This document shows positions 24,845-34,602 of a DNA stretch of 64,000 nt, in pieces. Position numbers and translations under genes: made by a program. Every line of letters begins with the position of its first letter. Position 1 is the first letter of the stretch. The notes under the pieces are model-generated. The model did no database searches, was not told where the DNA came from, and saw only the letters and a list, made by a program, of their open reading frames with translations. Origin of the DNA: Planctomycetota bacterium (GTDB lineage Bacteria; Planctomycetota; Planctomycetia; Pirellulales; Pirellulaceae); the NCBI GenBank assembly GCA_963204915.1, contig CAUJHS010000001.1, positions 43,796 to 107,795 of the forward strand, read 5' to 3'.

Positions 24845-26515
24845 TCAGTTGGATTTGCCGTCGCGTAAGGCCTCAAAGTATTGCTTCGCATGATCCCTTT
24901 GGGCGCGAGGAAGACGTTGATCGGCAAGGGGATCCGCGTCCTCGGAGAGCGAAAATTCAAGCGGAGCGGCGTCCTCGACGCGTGAAACCCCGGCCACATT
25001 GGGCCCGTCCGCCTCGCCGACGCGTACCGCCTCGCCGGGCTTGGGTTTGTCGCGCACTTGCGAATCATACGTGCTCGTGTCCGTGCGTTCTTCAGGGCGG
25101 TCGCCTCGGCCTTGTCCTTCGCCAAGACCCATTCCCGCCATTTCGTTCATCATGCCATTCTGCCCCTGCCCCATGCCCATGCACTGCTCGCAACCCTTAC
25201 CGTTACAGCCTTCGCAATTCATCATGTCTTTCGCATCGGCAATCTGATCGAGCATTTCATCGAGTGTTTCGAGTTGAGCGAGTTCCGCCTGCATGTCTTG
25301 TAAATCTTGGGCGGTTTCTCCTAGCTTGGAAGCAGCCTGCTGCATATCGCCTTCCTGCATGGCCTGCTTGGCTTGCCCTAGTTTGCTTGCCATCTGCTGA
25401 AGGCGGCTCATTTGTTTGTCGTTCTGCTGCAGCTTCTCAAGCTGCTGCTGCATCTGGCCAGCACTCGCGTTATCGCCGGCCTTCTGCGCTTGGGCGATCC
25501 GCTCCTTAAGTTCTTGCTTGGCGCGCTCGTGCGCGTCGACGAGATCCTGGAGTTTTTTCTCCATTTGGGTGAGTTGCTCTTGCAACGCTTTCTTCTCGGC
25601 GTCAGTTAGTTCATCGTTCTTTAGTTTTTCTTGCAGGTTTTTGACCTCGTCCAAGGCCTTATTGAAATTTCCCTCTTTCATGGCTTGCGCGACTTTGTCG
25701 GCAGGACCACGATTCAGGTTCTTCATCCCTTTCATTTGCTCGCGCATCTGTTCGGCGCCGCCAAGTTGATCCTTCCTTTTCTCTAATTCTTTGGCCAAAT
25801 CATTGAGCTTAATCATGGCTTGCTTACGGTCGGGCGATTCGGACTTCGCGATTTCGTCGACCGCTTCTTCAAACTTCTTGAACATGTCCGCCGTTTCGGG
25901 CAGGCCCTTTTCCGCCTGGGCCTTTTTTCGTTGTTCGACGACGCGCTTCTTCAACGCTTCGGCAGCGTTCTTAACTTGCTCGGCGGTGGCGATCGTGTTC
26001 GCGCCTGCGCTTTTGGGATCCATCTGCGCGTTGTCAACGAATAGGGCCAGCACAAAAACCAAGACGGCCGGCGCGAGCGGCAGCAAGGTCCGCCAGTGAA
26101 AGGAAAAACCAAACCGCTCGGCGACATCAATTCGACTGACCCGGCGCACGGCGTCTTCCACCAGGGCATGGCCGGCCTCGGAGTGTAATTCCTGGGGCTC
26201 AAGCGACAGAGTGCTCGCCACACGTTCCTTCAAACCAAACCGGCGGTCGATTTCCATGGCCGCATCGAGGGCGGTCCGCCGCACCCACCAGGTTGCCACA
26301 ACGGCCATCAGGAGGGCCATAGCCAAGCTGCCTCCAAGCCATGACCACTGCCAGGTCTCGATCGAAATGCTCGTCAAGGGCCAAAATTTTGGCACGGCAA
26401 GAGCAATGGCCGCCACACACAGGCAGATAAAAAGCGACCAAGCCAACGCCGTGGTAAACTGCTGCAAAATGAGCCGTCGTTGCGCACGGAACACTTGCTT
26501 CTTGAGTTCTTCCAT
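24845..26515 (-). CDS. Large coiled-coil membrane protein with Cys-rich DnaJ-like motif
   Basis: 556 residues from MEELKKQV. Membrane helices at about 20-42, 58-78 and 145-163, then about 250 residues of Lys/Glu/Gln-rich heptads (for example LQEKLKNDELTDAEKKAL, MQQQLEKLQQNDKQMSRL). Near residues 432-443 is CEGCNGKGCEQC, a CxxCxGxxCxxC pattern like half of the DnaJ zinc-finger repeat, followed by Gly/Met-rich sequence. The C-terminal tail LPRAQRDHAKQYFEAL recalls the end of the protein at 3-320. It resembles DUF4175-type planctomycetal proteins but I cannot name it firmly. Its genomic neighbours give no clue to its partner. Confidence 0.75.
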   Translation of the reverse strand: MEELKKQVFRAQRRLILQQFTTALAWSLFICLCVAAIALAVPKFWPLTSISIETWQWSWLGGSLAMALLMAVVATWWVRRTALDAAMEIDRRFGLKERVASTLSLEPQELHSEAGHALVEDAVRRVSRIDVAERFGFSFHWRTLLPLAPAVLVFVLALFVDNAQMDPKSAGANTIATAEQVKNAAEALKKRVVEQRKKAQAEKGLPETADMFKKFEEAVDEIAKSESPDRKQAMIKLNDLAKELEKRKDQLGGAEQMREQMKGMKNLNRGPADKVAQAMKEGNFNKALDEVKNLQEKLKNDELTDAEKKALQEQLTQMEKKLQDLVDAHERAKQELKERIAQAQKAGDNASAGQMQQQLEKLQQNDKQMSRLQQMASKLGQAKQAMQEGDMQQAASKLGETAQDLQDMQAELAQLETLDEMLDQIADAKDMMNCEGCNGKGCEQCMGMGQGQNGMMNEMAGMGLGEGQGRGDRPEERTDTSTYDSQVRDKPKPGEAVRVGEADGPNVAGVSRVEDAAPLEFSLSEDADPLADQRLPRAQRDHAKQYFEALRDGKSN

Positions 26516-26558
26516 CGGAACATCCTCGACGAAGAGAGTGGAATCCGCCTACAGCGGG

Positions 26559-26592
26559 CGGCAAAAGCGGAGGGACCAGTCCACTTTTGCCG
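26559..26592 (-). promoter_or_regulatory. Inverted repeat upstream of the coiled-coil protein gene
   Basis: CGGCAAAAG (26559-26567) and CTTTTGCCG (26584-26592) are exact 9-base inverted repeats with a 16-base centre, 44-77 bp before the minus-strand start at 26515. This could be an operator or a leader hairpin. Confidence 0.35.
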
Positions 26593-26777
26593 AATTTATG
26601 AAGAGAATTGTCGGCTTTGTTTTGATATTATCGAAATTCTGGAAAAAAGTAACCACCCCATTCTGGGGATTTACTAAAAAATTAGAAGTCGAAGCGCGCC
26701 TCTCGCCATCGTCTTGGTTATGCAACGTGTTTTCAAACGGTTATGTAGGTACGTAAGTCGATTGCTCATCACATGTT

Positions 26778-26798
26778 CCTCGCGTTATCGTCGCGAGG
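26778..26798 (+). promoter_or_regulatory. Leader hairpin before the DCC protein gene
   Basis: CCTCGCG (26778-26784) and CGCGAGG (26792-26798) form a 7-bp stem with a 7-base loop, followed by AAAGGAG as Shine-Dalgarno before ATG 26826. No T-run follows, so transcript stability or translation control is more likely than termination. The rest of 26516-26825 is AT-richer and without a gene. Confidence 0.35.
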
Positions 26799-26825
26799 CG
26801 CTCTTCGGAAAGGAGTTCGATTTTT

Positions 26826-27269
26826 ATGACCGTAAAGCTATTGAACAGCGCGGGTTATCTTCCGACCATTGTCGAGCGACCATCGGCGGACGTGGTGATA
26901 TATGACGGACACTGTCGGTTTTGCACACAGCAGGTGCGCAAACTGGCGCGGTGGGACTTTCGGCGGCAACTGGCGTTTATCTCGCTGCACGATGAGGGCA
27001 TTCGCTTGCGCTATCCAGATTTGACGCACGAACAACTGATGGAGCAAATGTACGTCGTTACTCATACCGGAGAGCGTTACGCCGGGGCGGCCGCTTTTCG
27101 TTATTTGACGCGTCGTCTACCGCCGCTCTGGATTCTCGCACCTTTTTTGCATCTTCCCTTTAGCCTCAGGCTATGGCAGTGGGCGTACCGTCAAGTGGCG
27201 AAGCGGCGGTATCAGCTCGGAAAGACCGATGCATGCGAAGGCGGCGTTTGCGAAATCCATTTCCGGTAA
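26826..27269 (+). CDS. DCC family thiol-disulfide oxidoreductase (DUF393)
   Basis: 147 residues from MTVKLLNS, with AAAGGAG upstream. The family motif reads YDGHCRFCTQQV near residue 25 (the DxxCxxC core that names the family). It also has LAFISLHDEG, MEQMYVVTHTGERYAGAAAFRYL and WILAPFLHLPF, which follow the DUF393 pattern. The C-terminal end carries an extra Cys pair, CEGGVC. Members are predicted thioredoxin-like proteins with unknown targets. Monocistronic; converges on purQ. Confidence 0.9.
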   Translation: MTVKLLNSAGYLPTIVERPSADVVIYDGHCRFCTQQVRKLARWDFRRQLAFISLHDEGIRLRYPDLTHEQLMEQMYVVTHTGERYAGAAAFRYLTRRLPPLWILAPFLHLPFSLRLWQWAYRQVAKRRYQLGKTDACEGGVCEIHFR

Positions 27270-27335
27270 AGGCGTGCATTGGTCACGCAAGCATTCGAGA
27301 AGTCCAGGCTCGATCACGATTGAACTCGCATCGGC

Positions 27336-28115
27336 TTAGGCGAAGTAACGTACTGCATTTTGAAAGATGGCGAAACCGTCGCCGGGGGAGGTCCCTTCGC
27401 CGCGCGTCCAACGCGGATGATGGGTTCGATCAATGTAGCGTTCCGGGTGCGGCATCAATCCCAACACGCGGCCCGTTTCGTCGGTGATTCCCGCGATATT
27501 GGCTTGCGAACCGTTGGGGTTCTCAGGATAACCGACCGATGCCGAATTCAAGTTCGAGGGCGACGTGTAACACAGGGCGACTTGGCCGTTGTCCCAGAGA
27601 CGCGTCAAGGTCGCTTCATCGCGCACAACGAATCGACCCTCGGCGTGCGCGACGGGCAGATAGAGTGACGAAATTCCTTGGAGAAACGCCGAACGATCAC
27701 TCGTGACTTTCAACTGCACCCACCGGTCTTCGAACTTACCTGAGGCGTTACCCGTAAGCGTGGCCGGCGCTTCGCCGTGCACGTCGGCTAATAAGAGGCC
27801 TGACTTGATAAGTACCTGGAAGCCATTGCAAATGCCGAGCAACAGCTTTCCGGCCGCTTTGAATTCCGCCATGGCGTCAAACAAGTGATGCCGGATCTGA
27901 TTGGCGAGAATTCTCCCCGCGGCGATGTCGTCACCGTAACTGAAACCGCCAGGCAAGCCGAGGATTTGCGCGTCTTTCAACAAGCGCGGGCTCTCCAGCA
28001 ATTGGTTCACATGAACGAATTGCACGCGAGCGCCGGCCCGCTCAAACGCGTAACCCGTTTCCGCATCGCAATTGGCTCCCGGGGCGCGAAGTACTAACAC
28101 CTGAGGTTGTGACAT
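27336..28115 (-). CDS. purQ: Phosphoribosylformylglycinamidine synthase, glutaminase subunit PurQ
   Basis: 259 residues from MSQPQVLVL. Class I glutamine amidotransferase that supplies ammonia to PurL in purine synthesis: APGANCDAETGYAFERAG at the N-terminus, GLPGGFSYGDDI near 54, the nucleophile elbow GICNGFQVL with catalytic Cys near 95, HAEGRF near 172 and MPHPERYIDRTHHP with the catalytic His-Glu. Encoded 61 bp after purL on the same strand, as expected for subunits of one enzyme. Cytoplasmic. Confidence 0.96.
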   Translation of the reverse strand: MSQPQVLVLRAPGANCDAETGYAFERAGARVQFVHVNQLLESPRLLKDAQILGLPGGFSYGDDIAAGRILANQIRHHLFDAMAEFKAAGKLLLGICNGFQVLIKSGLLLADVHGEAPATLTGNASGKFEDRWVQLKVTSDRSAFLQGISSLYLPVAHAEGRFVVRDEATLTRLWDNGQVALCYTSPSNLNSASVGYPENPNGSQANIAGITDETGRVLGLMPHPERYIDRTHHPRWTRGEGTSPGDGFAIFQNAVRYFA

Positions 28116-28176
28116 GCGAATCTCAATTCAGAATCATGGATAACGGAAGCCAGTGGCCGACGTCGGGCGATTTATT

Positions 28177-31173
28177 TCACCAGCGAAGCGGCGCCTGCCA
28201 CGCTTCCTTCAAGGTCTCCAGGTCGGCATCGACGATCCATGACGGCGGGGAATTGCTTCCTGCGGGGGAATTTTGAATGCGTAATCGTCGCGACTCGGTC
28301 GTCTTCCCGAGACATGCGAACGGTACGTCGCCCAGGACTGTCTCGAAGGCCGCCTGCTTTTCTCGTTCGATCTCGCAGAGAAACCGCGTATTCGATTCGG
28401 CGAATAACAGCAACGCCGCCTTCCCATCGATATCGCGGCTTTCGATCGTCGAATCATGCGGCATTGCATGCAGGTCTAAATCGGCTCCGATGCCTCCGGC
28501 GAAAGCCATTTCGGCAGCAGCGACGGCAAGACCGCCTTCACTCAAGTCGTGACATGCGGAAATCAAACCTTGTTGGATTGCAGTATGTACGGCGTTGAAT
28601 ATCCGGGGCGCGCCCCTCAGATCGCTTCGGGGCGCGTGTCCGCCGGTCAGTTCTTCGACGAGCGAGAAGTGCGACCCGCCTAGCTCATTACGGGTAATAC
28701 CCACGAGGTAGACGAGGTTTTCGGGTTTCTTGAAGTCCATGGTAACGCAGCGGTCTACGTGCTCAATCTGGCCCATGGCGCTAATGAGCAACGAAGGCGG
28801 TATGGAAATGGTGCGACGCTGGCCTTGGGCGTCTTCATAAGTGAATTCGTTGTTCAAACTATCTTTGCCGCTGATGAAGGGCGTTCCCAAGGCCACGGCT
28901 GCATCATGACAACCCAATGCCGCTCGCACGAGAGACCCGAGGGTTTCCGGGCGATCGGTATAGCCCCAACAAAAATTGTCAAGAATCGCGATTCGTTTCG
29001 GATCGGCGCCAACGGCCACACAATTGCGAACGGCCTCGTCCACGGCGCTCGTCGCCATGTCGTACGTGTCAAAGTCGCCGTAGCGCGGATTCATGCCGCA
29101 ACTAATTACCAAGCCGCGTTGCGACGAGAGCACGGGTCGCACGACCGCCGCGTCACTGGGGCCGTCATTGGCGACTCCAACCAGCGGCTTGACCACGCTT
29201 CCTCCTTGGACTTCATGGTCATATTGCCGAATCACCCATTCCTTACTTGCGACATTGAATGAACCGAGGATACGAAGCAGCGTCTCGGTATAGTCTGACT
29301 TTGGAACGAAGTTGAGCGGTACGGTGGGATTCGGCTGATACACCGCGTCGCGCACCACGGGCGGCCGCCCTTGATGCAGAAACTCCATACTCAATTCGCC
29401 GACATTGATCCCGTGGAAGCGTAGTTCGAGGCGTCCTGTCGGGACGAACTTACCAAGAATCGTCGCCTCGACATTTTCCGCCGCGCAAAGGGAGCGAAGT
29501 TCATCCCAATGGTGAGGCGGAACCGACAATACCATGCGCTCTTGCGCTTCCGAGATCCAAATTTCGGTATACGAGAGCCCGTCATATTTCAGGGGTGCAC
29601 GATCGAGCCAAACTTCTGCGCCAATTTCTTCCCCCATTTCTCCGACGGCGCTGGAGAATCCACCGGCTCCGCAATCCGTCACCGCAGTAAACAGACCGCG
29701 GTCCCGGGCTTGGAGCAAAACGTCTAGCACCATCTTTTCCGTGATGGCATTTCCGATTTGAACGGCGCCGCCGCTTATGGACTCGCTTTCGCTGGTCAAT
29801 TCGGCCGAACTAAATGTCGCGCCGTGAATGCCGTCTCGCCCTGTGCGTCCGCCAATCGCGACGATCCAGTCGCCTGGTTGCGACTTTTTATGCGACTTAT
29901 CGCGCGGCAGTAACCCGACGTTTCCGCAGTAAACGAGCGGATTTCCCAAATAGCGACGATCAAAAAAGAGGGCGCCGTTGATCGTCGGTATCCCCATGCG
30001 GTTACCGTAATCACGGACTCCCGCGACGACTCCGCGCATGACGCGCCGGGGATGGAGAACGCCGGGCGGCAGCTCTTGCGGGTCGAGGTTGGGAGGGGCA
30101 AAGCAAAATACATCCGTATTGCAGATTGGTTTGGCTCCTAAACCGGTTCCCAGCGTATCGCGAATGACCCCGCCAACGCCCGTGTTCGCGCCCCCGTAGG
30201 GTTCCAACGCCGAGGGATGGTTGTGCGTTTCCACCTTGAACGCGACATTCCAATGCTCATCGAAGCGAACGACGCCCGCGTTGTCCTTAAAAACGCTGAC
30301 GCACCAATCGTCTTGTCCTAACCGCGCCCGAACTTCCTGAGTCGCGGCGAAGATGGTTTCTTTGAGCATGTTATGAAAACGGCGCTCGCCATGTTCATCG
30401 CGGTAGGCGATCCGACCTGCGAGCGTTTTGTGACTGCAATGCTCACTCCAGGTTTGCGCGACCGTTTCCAATTCGATGTCGGTGGGATCGCGACCTTGTT
30501 CTTGGAAGTAACGCTGGATGGTCTGCATTTCGACCAAGGTGAGGTAGAGCTGCCCTTCGCGACTTAGTCGCACCAGGGCGTCATCATCAAGCGATCGAAG
30601 TGGAATGGTAATTCGCTGGAAACTATAGCCGGACCCAAGTTCCAGGTGTTCAAGATGCAACGGTCCGACAACCGCCTGTTCTATCGAATCATTCGCCAAG
30701 AGTTTGGAGCAAAGCGTGGGGAGTTCCGCCGGCTGAAGTCCGCGGATCCAATACTTGCGGAACGTTCGCACGGCGCGAGGCCGATACCCGAAGTCATTGA
30801 TCGCCGCGAGCGTACTGTCGGCGACGGGGTCCATGACCCCGGGTTTGTACAGTACATGGACAAGTTGAGTCGTTTCCCCAGGCGCTTCGTTCAGACGTTG
30901 ATCGCCAACCGGCGCTACCGTCGCCGATTCGACCACCGAGTCGGCAAGAAGTTCGCGCGCCAGGCGCTGCACCTGGGTTTCATCCAGGTCGCCCTCCACG
31001 AGAAACCCATGCGCTGCGGCGACGGCAAGTTTGCCGTTGAGGCCAAGGTCCGCCGCTTCTGCGGCAAGCGACGATCCGCGCACATCCGGCTGACCAGGGG
31101 CCGGAGAGATATCAATTTGCCACAGCGTCACGACGGGTTTTTCCCTGCTCCAAGAGGCGTGTGAGTTCTGCAT
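28177..31173 (-). CDS. purL: Phosphoribosylformylglycinamidine synthase PurL with PurS-like N-terminus
   Basis: 998 residues from [14 protein letters not shown] five bases before this ATG supports the start, which overlaps the end of tyrA by 62 bp. A GTG at 31131 is the alternative. Residues about 15-170 hold two PurS-like stretches ([18 protein letters not shown] shows the pattern well). They are followed by the linker and the two ATP-binding AIR-synthase-like halves: [63 protein letters not shown], and in the second half SGKDSLNN and [14 protein letters not shown]. PurQ is separate downstream. This is between the small bacterial (PurS, PurL and PurQ separate) and the large fused form. Confidence 0.95.
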   Translation of the reverse strand: MQNSHASWSREKPVVTLWQIDISPAPGQPDVRGSSLAAEAADLGLNGKLAVAAAHGFLVEGDLDETQVQRLARELLADSVVESATVAPVGDQRLNEAPGETTQLVHVLYKPGVMDPVADSTLAAINDFGYRPRAVRTFRKYWIRGLQPAELPTLCSKLLANDSIEQAVVGPLHLEHLELGSGYSFQRITIPLRSLDDDALVRLSREGQLYLTLVEMQTIQRYFQEQGRDPTDIELETVAQTWSEHCSHKTLAGRIAYRDEHGERRFHNMLKETIFAATQEVRARLGQDDWCVSVFKDNAGVVRFDEHWNVAFKVETHNHPSALEPYGGANTGVGGVIRDTLGTGLGAKPICNTDVFCFAPPNLDPQELPPGVLHPRRVMRGVVAGVRDYGNRMGIPTINGALFFDRRYLGNPLVYCGNVGLLPRDKSHKKSQPGDWIVAIGGRTGRDGIHGATFSSAELTSESESISGGAVQIGNAITEKMVLDVLLQARDRGLFTAVTDCGAGGFSSAVGEMGEEIGAEVWLDRAPLKYDGLSYTEIWISEAQERMVLSVPPHHWDELRSLCAAENVEATILGKFVPTGRLELRFHGINVGELSMEFLHQGRPPVVRDAVYQPNPTVPLNFVPKSDYTETLLRILGSFNVASKEWVIRQYDHEVQGGSVVKPLVGVANDGPSDAAVVRPVLSSQRGLVISCGMNPRYGDFDTYDMATSAVDEAVRNCVAVGADPKRIAILDNFCWGYTDRPETLGSLVRAALGCHDAAVALGTPFISGKDSLNNEFTYEDAQGQRRTISIPPSLLISAMGQIEHVDRCVTMDFKKPENLVYLVGITRNELGGSHFSLVEELTGGHAPRSDLRGAPRIFNAVHTAIQQGLISACHDLSEGGLAVAAAEMAFAGGIGADLDLHAMPHDSTIESRDIDGKAALLLFAESNTRFLCEIEREKQAAFETVLGDVPFACLGKTTESRRLRIQNSPAGSNSPPSWIVDADLETLKEAWQAPLRW

Positions 31174-31969
31174 TGTCGCCCCTTGCGAGCGCAACGCGGA
31201 ACGATGCCAGCGTTTTCTCAAACTCAGCCAACGACTGCAAGACGTGGGTGCGGTTTTGCGTGAGGATTTGTCGCCATAACTCGACATCTCCCGCCGCAAC
31301 GCGCGTTGTATCGAGCCAGCCGCCGCCGACCAAGGAAATTAGCTCTTGAGGCGTGCCTAAAGCAAGCGCCGACGCGGCGATATGCGGCACATGACTAATC
31401 GTGGCGACTGCCGCGTCGTGAGCGTGTGGCGACATTCGCGTCACTCGCGCACCCAACACTTTCCAGAATTCTTCGATTTCCTCAACTGCGGCGCCCGGCG
31501 ACGATTCCGCTGGGGTAACTATTGCTGCTCGACCTTCAAATAACCGAGCGTCAGCGAACTCGGGTCCCGTTTTTTCGCTACCCGCCATGGGATGACTGCC
31601 GACGAACGTCGCGCCTGCGGAAAGCGCCCCCTCTAACGCTGCGACGATCTCGCCTTTTGTGCTTCCCACATCGGTAATGAGGACCCCTTCCGGAGCATTT
31701 CGAGCGGTTTGTTGAACGTAGTCCACGATATGGCAAACCGGCGTACACACGATCACGAACTCAGCGTTTTTCACGCCTTCGGCCAAATTAGTGGTTGCCT
31801 GGCTGATCGCGCCGCGATCCAACGCCGTCTGTAAGGTCTCGTTCCTTCGGCCCACTCCGATGACTCGTCGCGCCCAACGCCCGCGGCGCAGAGCCAACCC
31901 GATGGAGCTGCCAATCAGCCCCACGCCGATAATCGCCACGGTATCGCGCTGTTTCATAGTTGTTGACAT
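31112..31969 (-). CDS. tyrA: Prephenate dehydrogenase TyrA
   Basis: 285 residues from [15 protein letters not shown], with GGGAA upstream. NAD-binding motif [14 protein letters not shown] at about residue 15-28, [14 protein letters not shown] near 82, [11 protein letters not shown] near 108, [14 protein letters not shown] near 130 and [13 protein letters not shown] near 195 are the conserved blocks of prephenate dehydrogenase in tyrosine synthesis. There is no ACT domain. The gene's last 62 bp overlap the start of purL in another frame, and the two look translationally linked though biochemically unrelated. Confidence 0.94.
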   Translation of the reverse strand: MSTTMKQRDTVAIIGVGLIGSSIGLALRRGRWARRVIGVGRRNETLQTALDRGAISQATTNLAEGVKNAEFVIVCTPVCHIVDYVQQTARNAPEGVLITDVGSTKGEIVAALEGALSAGATFVGSHPMAGSEKTGPEFADARLFEGRAAIVTPAESSPGAAVEEIEEFWKVLGARVTRMSPHAHDAAVATISHVPHIAASALALGTPQELISLVGGGWLDTTRVAAGDVELWRQILTQNRTHVLQSLAEFEKTLASFRVALARGDNAELTRLLEQGKTRRDAVAN

Positions 31970-32131
31970 GCGTTCCCGGCGGGAGAATAGAATTGTATCA
32001 AATCCGCGGCATTCGGGCGGGACTTGCAATTAAATGCGCGACCGATATTCTTCGGGAACGCTCAAGTCGTCCGAAATACGCATGGCGCGATGATCGTGCT
32101 ACCTTCCTTCTCCTAAGATTTTAGTCCGGCG

Positions 32132-33166
32132 ATGGCTCACATCAGTACGACGCAGTTAGCGCGGTTTTGCAATCGCGTGGGTACATCGCTTCGCGCTGGC
32201 ATCGATGTTCGCACCATTTTCCAACGCGAGGCCGAACGCGGAGCTTCGCGACAACGGGAAATCATGGATCGGGTCGGGCGTGCGATTGGCAGCGGCGAGT
32301 CCGTGGCCAGCGCCTTGGCCAATGAGAATGGTTATTTCCCGCCCTTAATGTGTGAAATGGTGGCGGTTGGGGAAAAGACGGGCAAGGTCGACGAGGTGTT
32401 TCTCCAGCTTGGCGAACAATACCAGCATTTGCTCCAACTGCGCCGCACGTTCCTGATGGGGATCTTTTTCCCGGCGATCGAACTCGTGGTCGCGATCGGC
32501 GTGATTGGTTTGTTCATCCTCGCCATGGGAACTTTGGTGCCGCGCATGCCGAATGGCGAACCGGTGTTCGATTTGCTGGGCATTGGCGTGGGATGGCAGG
32601 GGTTGACCAACTATTTACTAATCGTCACAGGAATCGCCGGCGCCATCTCCTTTTTCGTCTGGGGACTGATGCGAGGAAGATTCGGCCCTTGGCCGATGCT
32701 CATGGTCATGCGCATCCCGGTTCTGGGCAAATGTATCGAGACCATGGCCCTTTCTCGCATGGCGTGGTCCTTGGCGATGGCGAATAACGCTGGACTCGAT
32801 CCGCGCCGGTCGGTCCGACTCGCGATTCGAAGCGCCCACAATCCCTACTATAATGCCGCTCAGAAGACCATCGATGTGGGCCTGACCGACGGATTAGAGA
32901 TTCACGAAGCCTTAGCGCGAAGCCGCGCGTTCCCTGCCGAGTTCGTTGACGTGGTTTCCAATGGTGAGCTTTCGGGAACCCTACCCGAATCCTTGTTGCG
33001 GTTATCCCAGGATTATCGAAGTCGGGCGGAATCAACTTCCGGCATGTTGACTGTGGTGGCCTCGTTTGCGGTCTGGGGGCTTGTAGCAATTATTTTGATC
33101 GCGTTCATTTTCCGTTTCGCCATGTTCTACCTGAACGCCATTAACCCCGCGACCTACGGACTCTAA
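32132..33166 (+). CDS. Type II secretion system F (GspF/PilC) family protein
   Basis: 344 residues from MAHISTTQ. Two T2SSF repeats: residues about 8-130 (ARFCNRVGTSLRAGID, SALANENGYFPPLMCEMVAVGEKTG in parts) and about 205-330 (MAWSLAMANNAGLDPRRSVRLA, FPAEFVDVVSNGELSGTLPESL in parts). Each is followed by hydrophobic helices (about 112-135, 165-185, 310-332). GspF/PilC proteins form the inner-membrane platform of type II secretion or type IV pili. No other secretion genes are nearby, so it is an orphan copy. Divergent from tyrA. Confidence 0.9.
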   Translation: MAHISTTQLARFCNRVGTSLRAGIDVRTIFQREAERGASRQREIMDRVGRAIGSGESVASALANENGYFPPLMCEMVAVGEKTGKVDEVFLQLGEQYQHLLQLRRTFLMGIFFPAIELVVAIGVIGLFILAMGTLVPRMPNGEPVFDLLGIGVGWQGLTNYLLIVTGIAGAISFFVWGLMRGRFGPWPMLMVMRIPVLGKCIETMALSRMAWSLAMANNAGLDPRRSVRLAIRSAHNPYYNAAQKTIDVGLTDGLEIHEALARSRAFPAEFVDVVSNGELSGTLPESLLRLSQDYRSRAESTSGMLTVVASFAVWGLVAIILIAFIFRFAMFYLNAINPATYGL

Positions 33167-33291
33167 GCGAGTGCGTTGTTGCGACATAACGATGTCACCA
33201 GCAGTCGTGCAGTTTTGCTGCTATCTGGGAAGGTCGGTCAAACATCTGCCTTGAAACAGGCGCACGCGTTGGTGTGTCGCTATAAAACGTC

Positions 33292-34431
33292 ATGTCCCGA
33301 TCGACCAAACTAGCCATCGACGGCGGCTTGCCAACGGTTGCGAACGGCCCACCTGTATGGCCCGTCCCCGATGAGGAAGTCTTGTTGGCGCTCCAATCTG
33401 TATATCAATTGGGCGATTGGGGACGATACCACGGAGAGTTTTCCACGAAACTGAGCCATCAACTGGCCTTGATGCACGGAACGGAACACGTCGTGCTCTG
33501 TTCTTCCGGCACGCTTGCGGTCGAACTAGCATTAAGAGGGCTCAAAGTTGGACCAGGCGATGAGGTCATCCTGGCGGGTTACGACTTTAGCGGTAATTTT
33601 CGAGCTATCGAGGCGGTCGGCGCGTTTCCCGTGCTCGTTGACATTAACGCAACCGATTGTTGCCTTTCGCTTCATGCGATTGCGGAGGGCATGAGCACCC
33701 GCTGCCGAGCGATCATTGTATCCCACCTTCACGGTGGGTTAGCTGCGATGAAAGCAATTCGCGCGCTTGCTGACGACCGCGGTTGCTTCATTGTTGAGGA
33801 CGCATGTCAAGCGCAGGGCGCGACGGTTGAGGGTAAGATTGCGGGAAGTTGGGGCGATGTCGGCGTATTGAGCTTTGGCGGAAGTAAATTGCTCACGGCC
33901 GGACGTGGCGGGGCGCTCCTCATTCAACGCCATGACGTTTATCAACGCGTCAAGGTTTACTGTGAACGAGGCAATCACGCCTTTCCGCTAAGCGAGCTGC
34001 AGGCTGCGGTGCTGCTTCCGCAACTTGCGAAACTGCAAAGCCGGAACCGGGCTCGTAAAGCGAGCGTGGACTGGTTACGTAACCAGTTGGCCGAGTTCGA
34101 GTTCTTGCGGCCTCTGCAGAATGGCGCCCGAGAGTGTGAGCCGGCGTATTTCAAACTCGGCTGGTCGTATGAGGACACAGCCCTTAATGGACGAACTCGT
34201 ACGGAGTTTTTGGCGGCGATACAGGCCGAAGGAGTGGCCATGGGCGGCGGATTTCAAGGTTTTGTCAAGCGTCCCGCGTCACGATGCCGCAGGATGGGCG
34301 ACATGCCGGCCAGCCGTCGTGCGGCCGAGACGACCGTGCTGCTTCACCATCCCGTACTGCTGAAACCGGTAAACGAACTACAACTCGTGGTCGACGCGAT
34401 TGCCAAGATTGGCAATGCATGGAGCACCTAG
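33292..34431 (+). CDS. DegT/DnrJ/EryC1/StrS family aminotransferase
   Basis: 379 residues from MSRSTKLAIDGG. PLP-dependent sugar-aminotransferase fold: VVLCSSGTLAVELALRGL near residue 68, GDEVILAGYDFSGN near 95, VEDACQAQGA near 165 and SFGGSKLLTAGRGG near 195, in which the Lys should bind PLP. Members transaminate keto-sugars or act as regulators (for example AHBA synthase-like relatives). No sugar-nucleotide genes are adjacent, so the substrate cannot be named. A TATAAA sits 8 bp before the ATG but has no -35. Confidence 0.9.
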   Translation: MSRSTKLAIDGGLPTVANGPPVWPVPDEEVLLALQSVYQLGDWGRYHGEFSTKLSHQLALMHGTEHVVLCSSGTLAVELALRGLKVGPGDEVILAGYDFSGNFRAIEAVGAFPVLVDINATDCCLSLHAIAEGMSTRCRAIIVSHLHGGLAAMKAIRALADDRGCFIVEDACQAQGATVEGKIAGSWGDVGVLSFGGSKLLTAGRGGALLIQRHDVYQRVKVYCERGNHAFPLSELQAAVLLPQLAKLQSRNRARKASVDWLRNQLAEFEFLRPLQNGARECEPAYFKLGWSYEDTALNGRTRTEFLAAIQAEGVAMGGGFQGFVKRPASRCRRMGDMPASRRAAETTVLLHHPVLLKPVNELQLVVDAIAKIGNAWST

Positions 34432-34602
34432 CAATCGTCATCGGACGCGTGAGCGACGCATTGACCGGGGGGGAAGCGCCGGGTATGGTAAATCGTGAAA
34501 TGTTCTACGGTATTGATATGTTCCTCGCCTCCGCGTCGAAGCGCTGATTTGTTGACTACCTTTGAATTCGGCTTGACGCACCGTTTGGAGAAATAGAAGA
34601 AT

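Noticed and set aside
33282..33287. TATAAA box before the DegT-type aminotransferase gene
   Set aside because: Only 8 bp from the ATG and no -35 at 16-18 bp.
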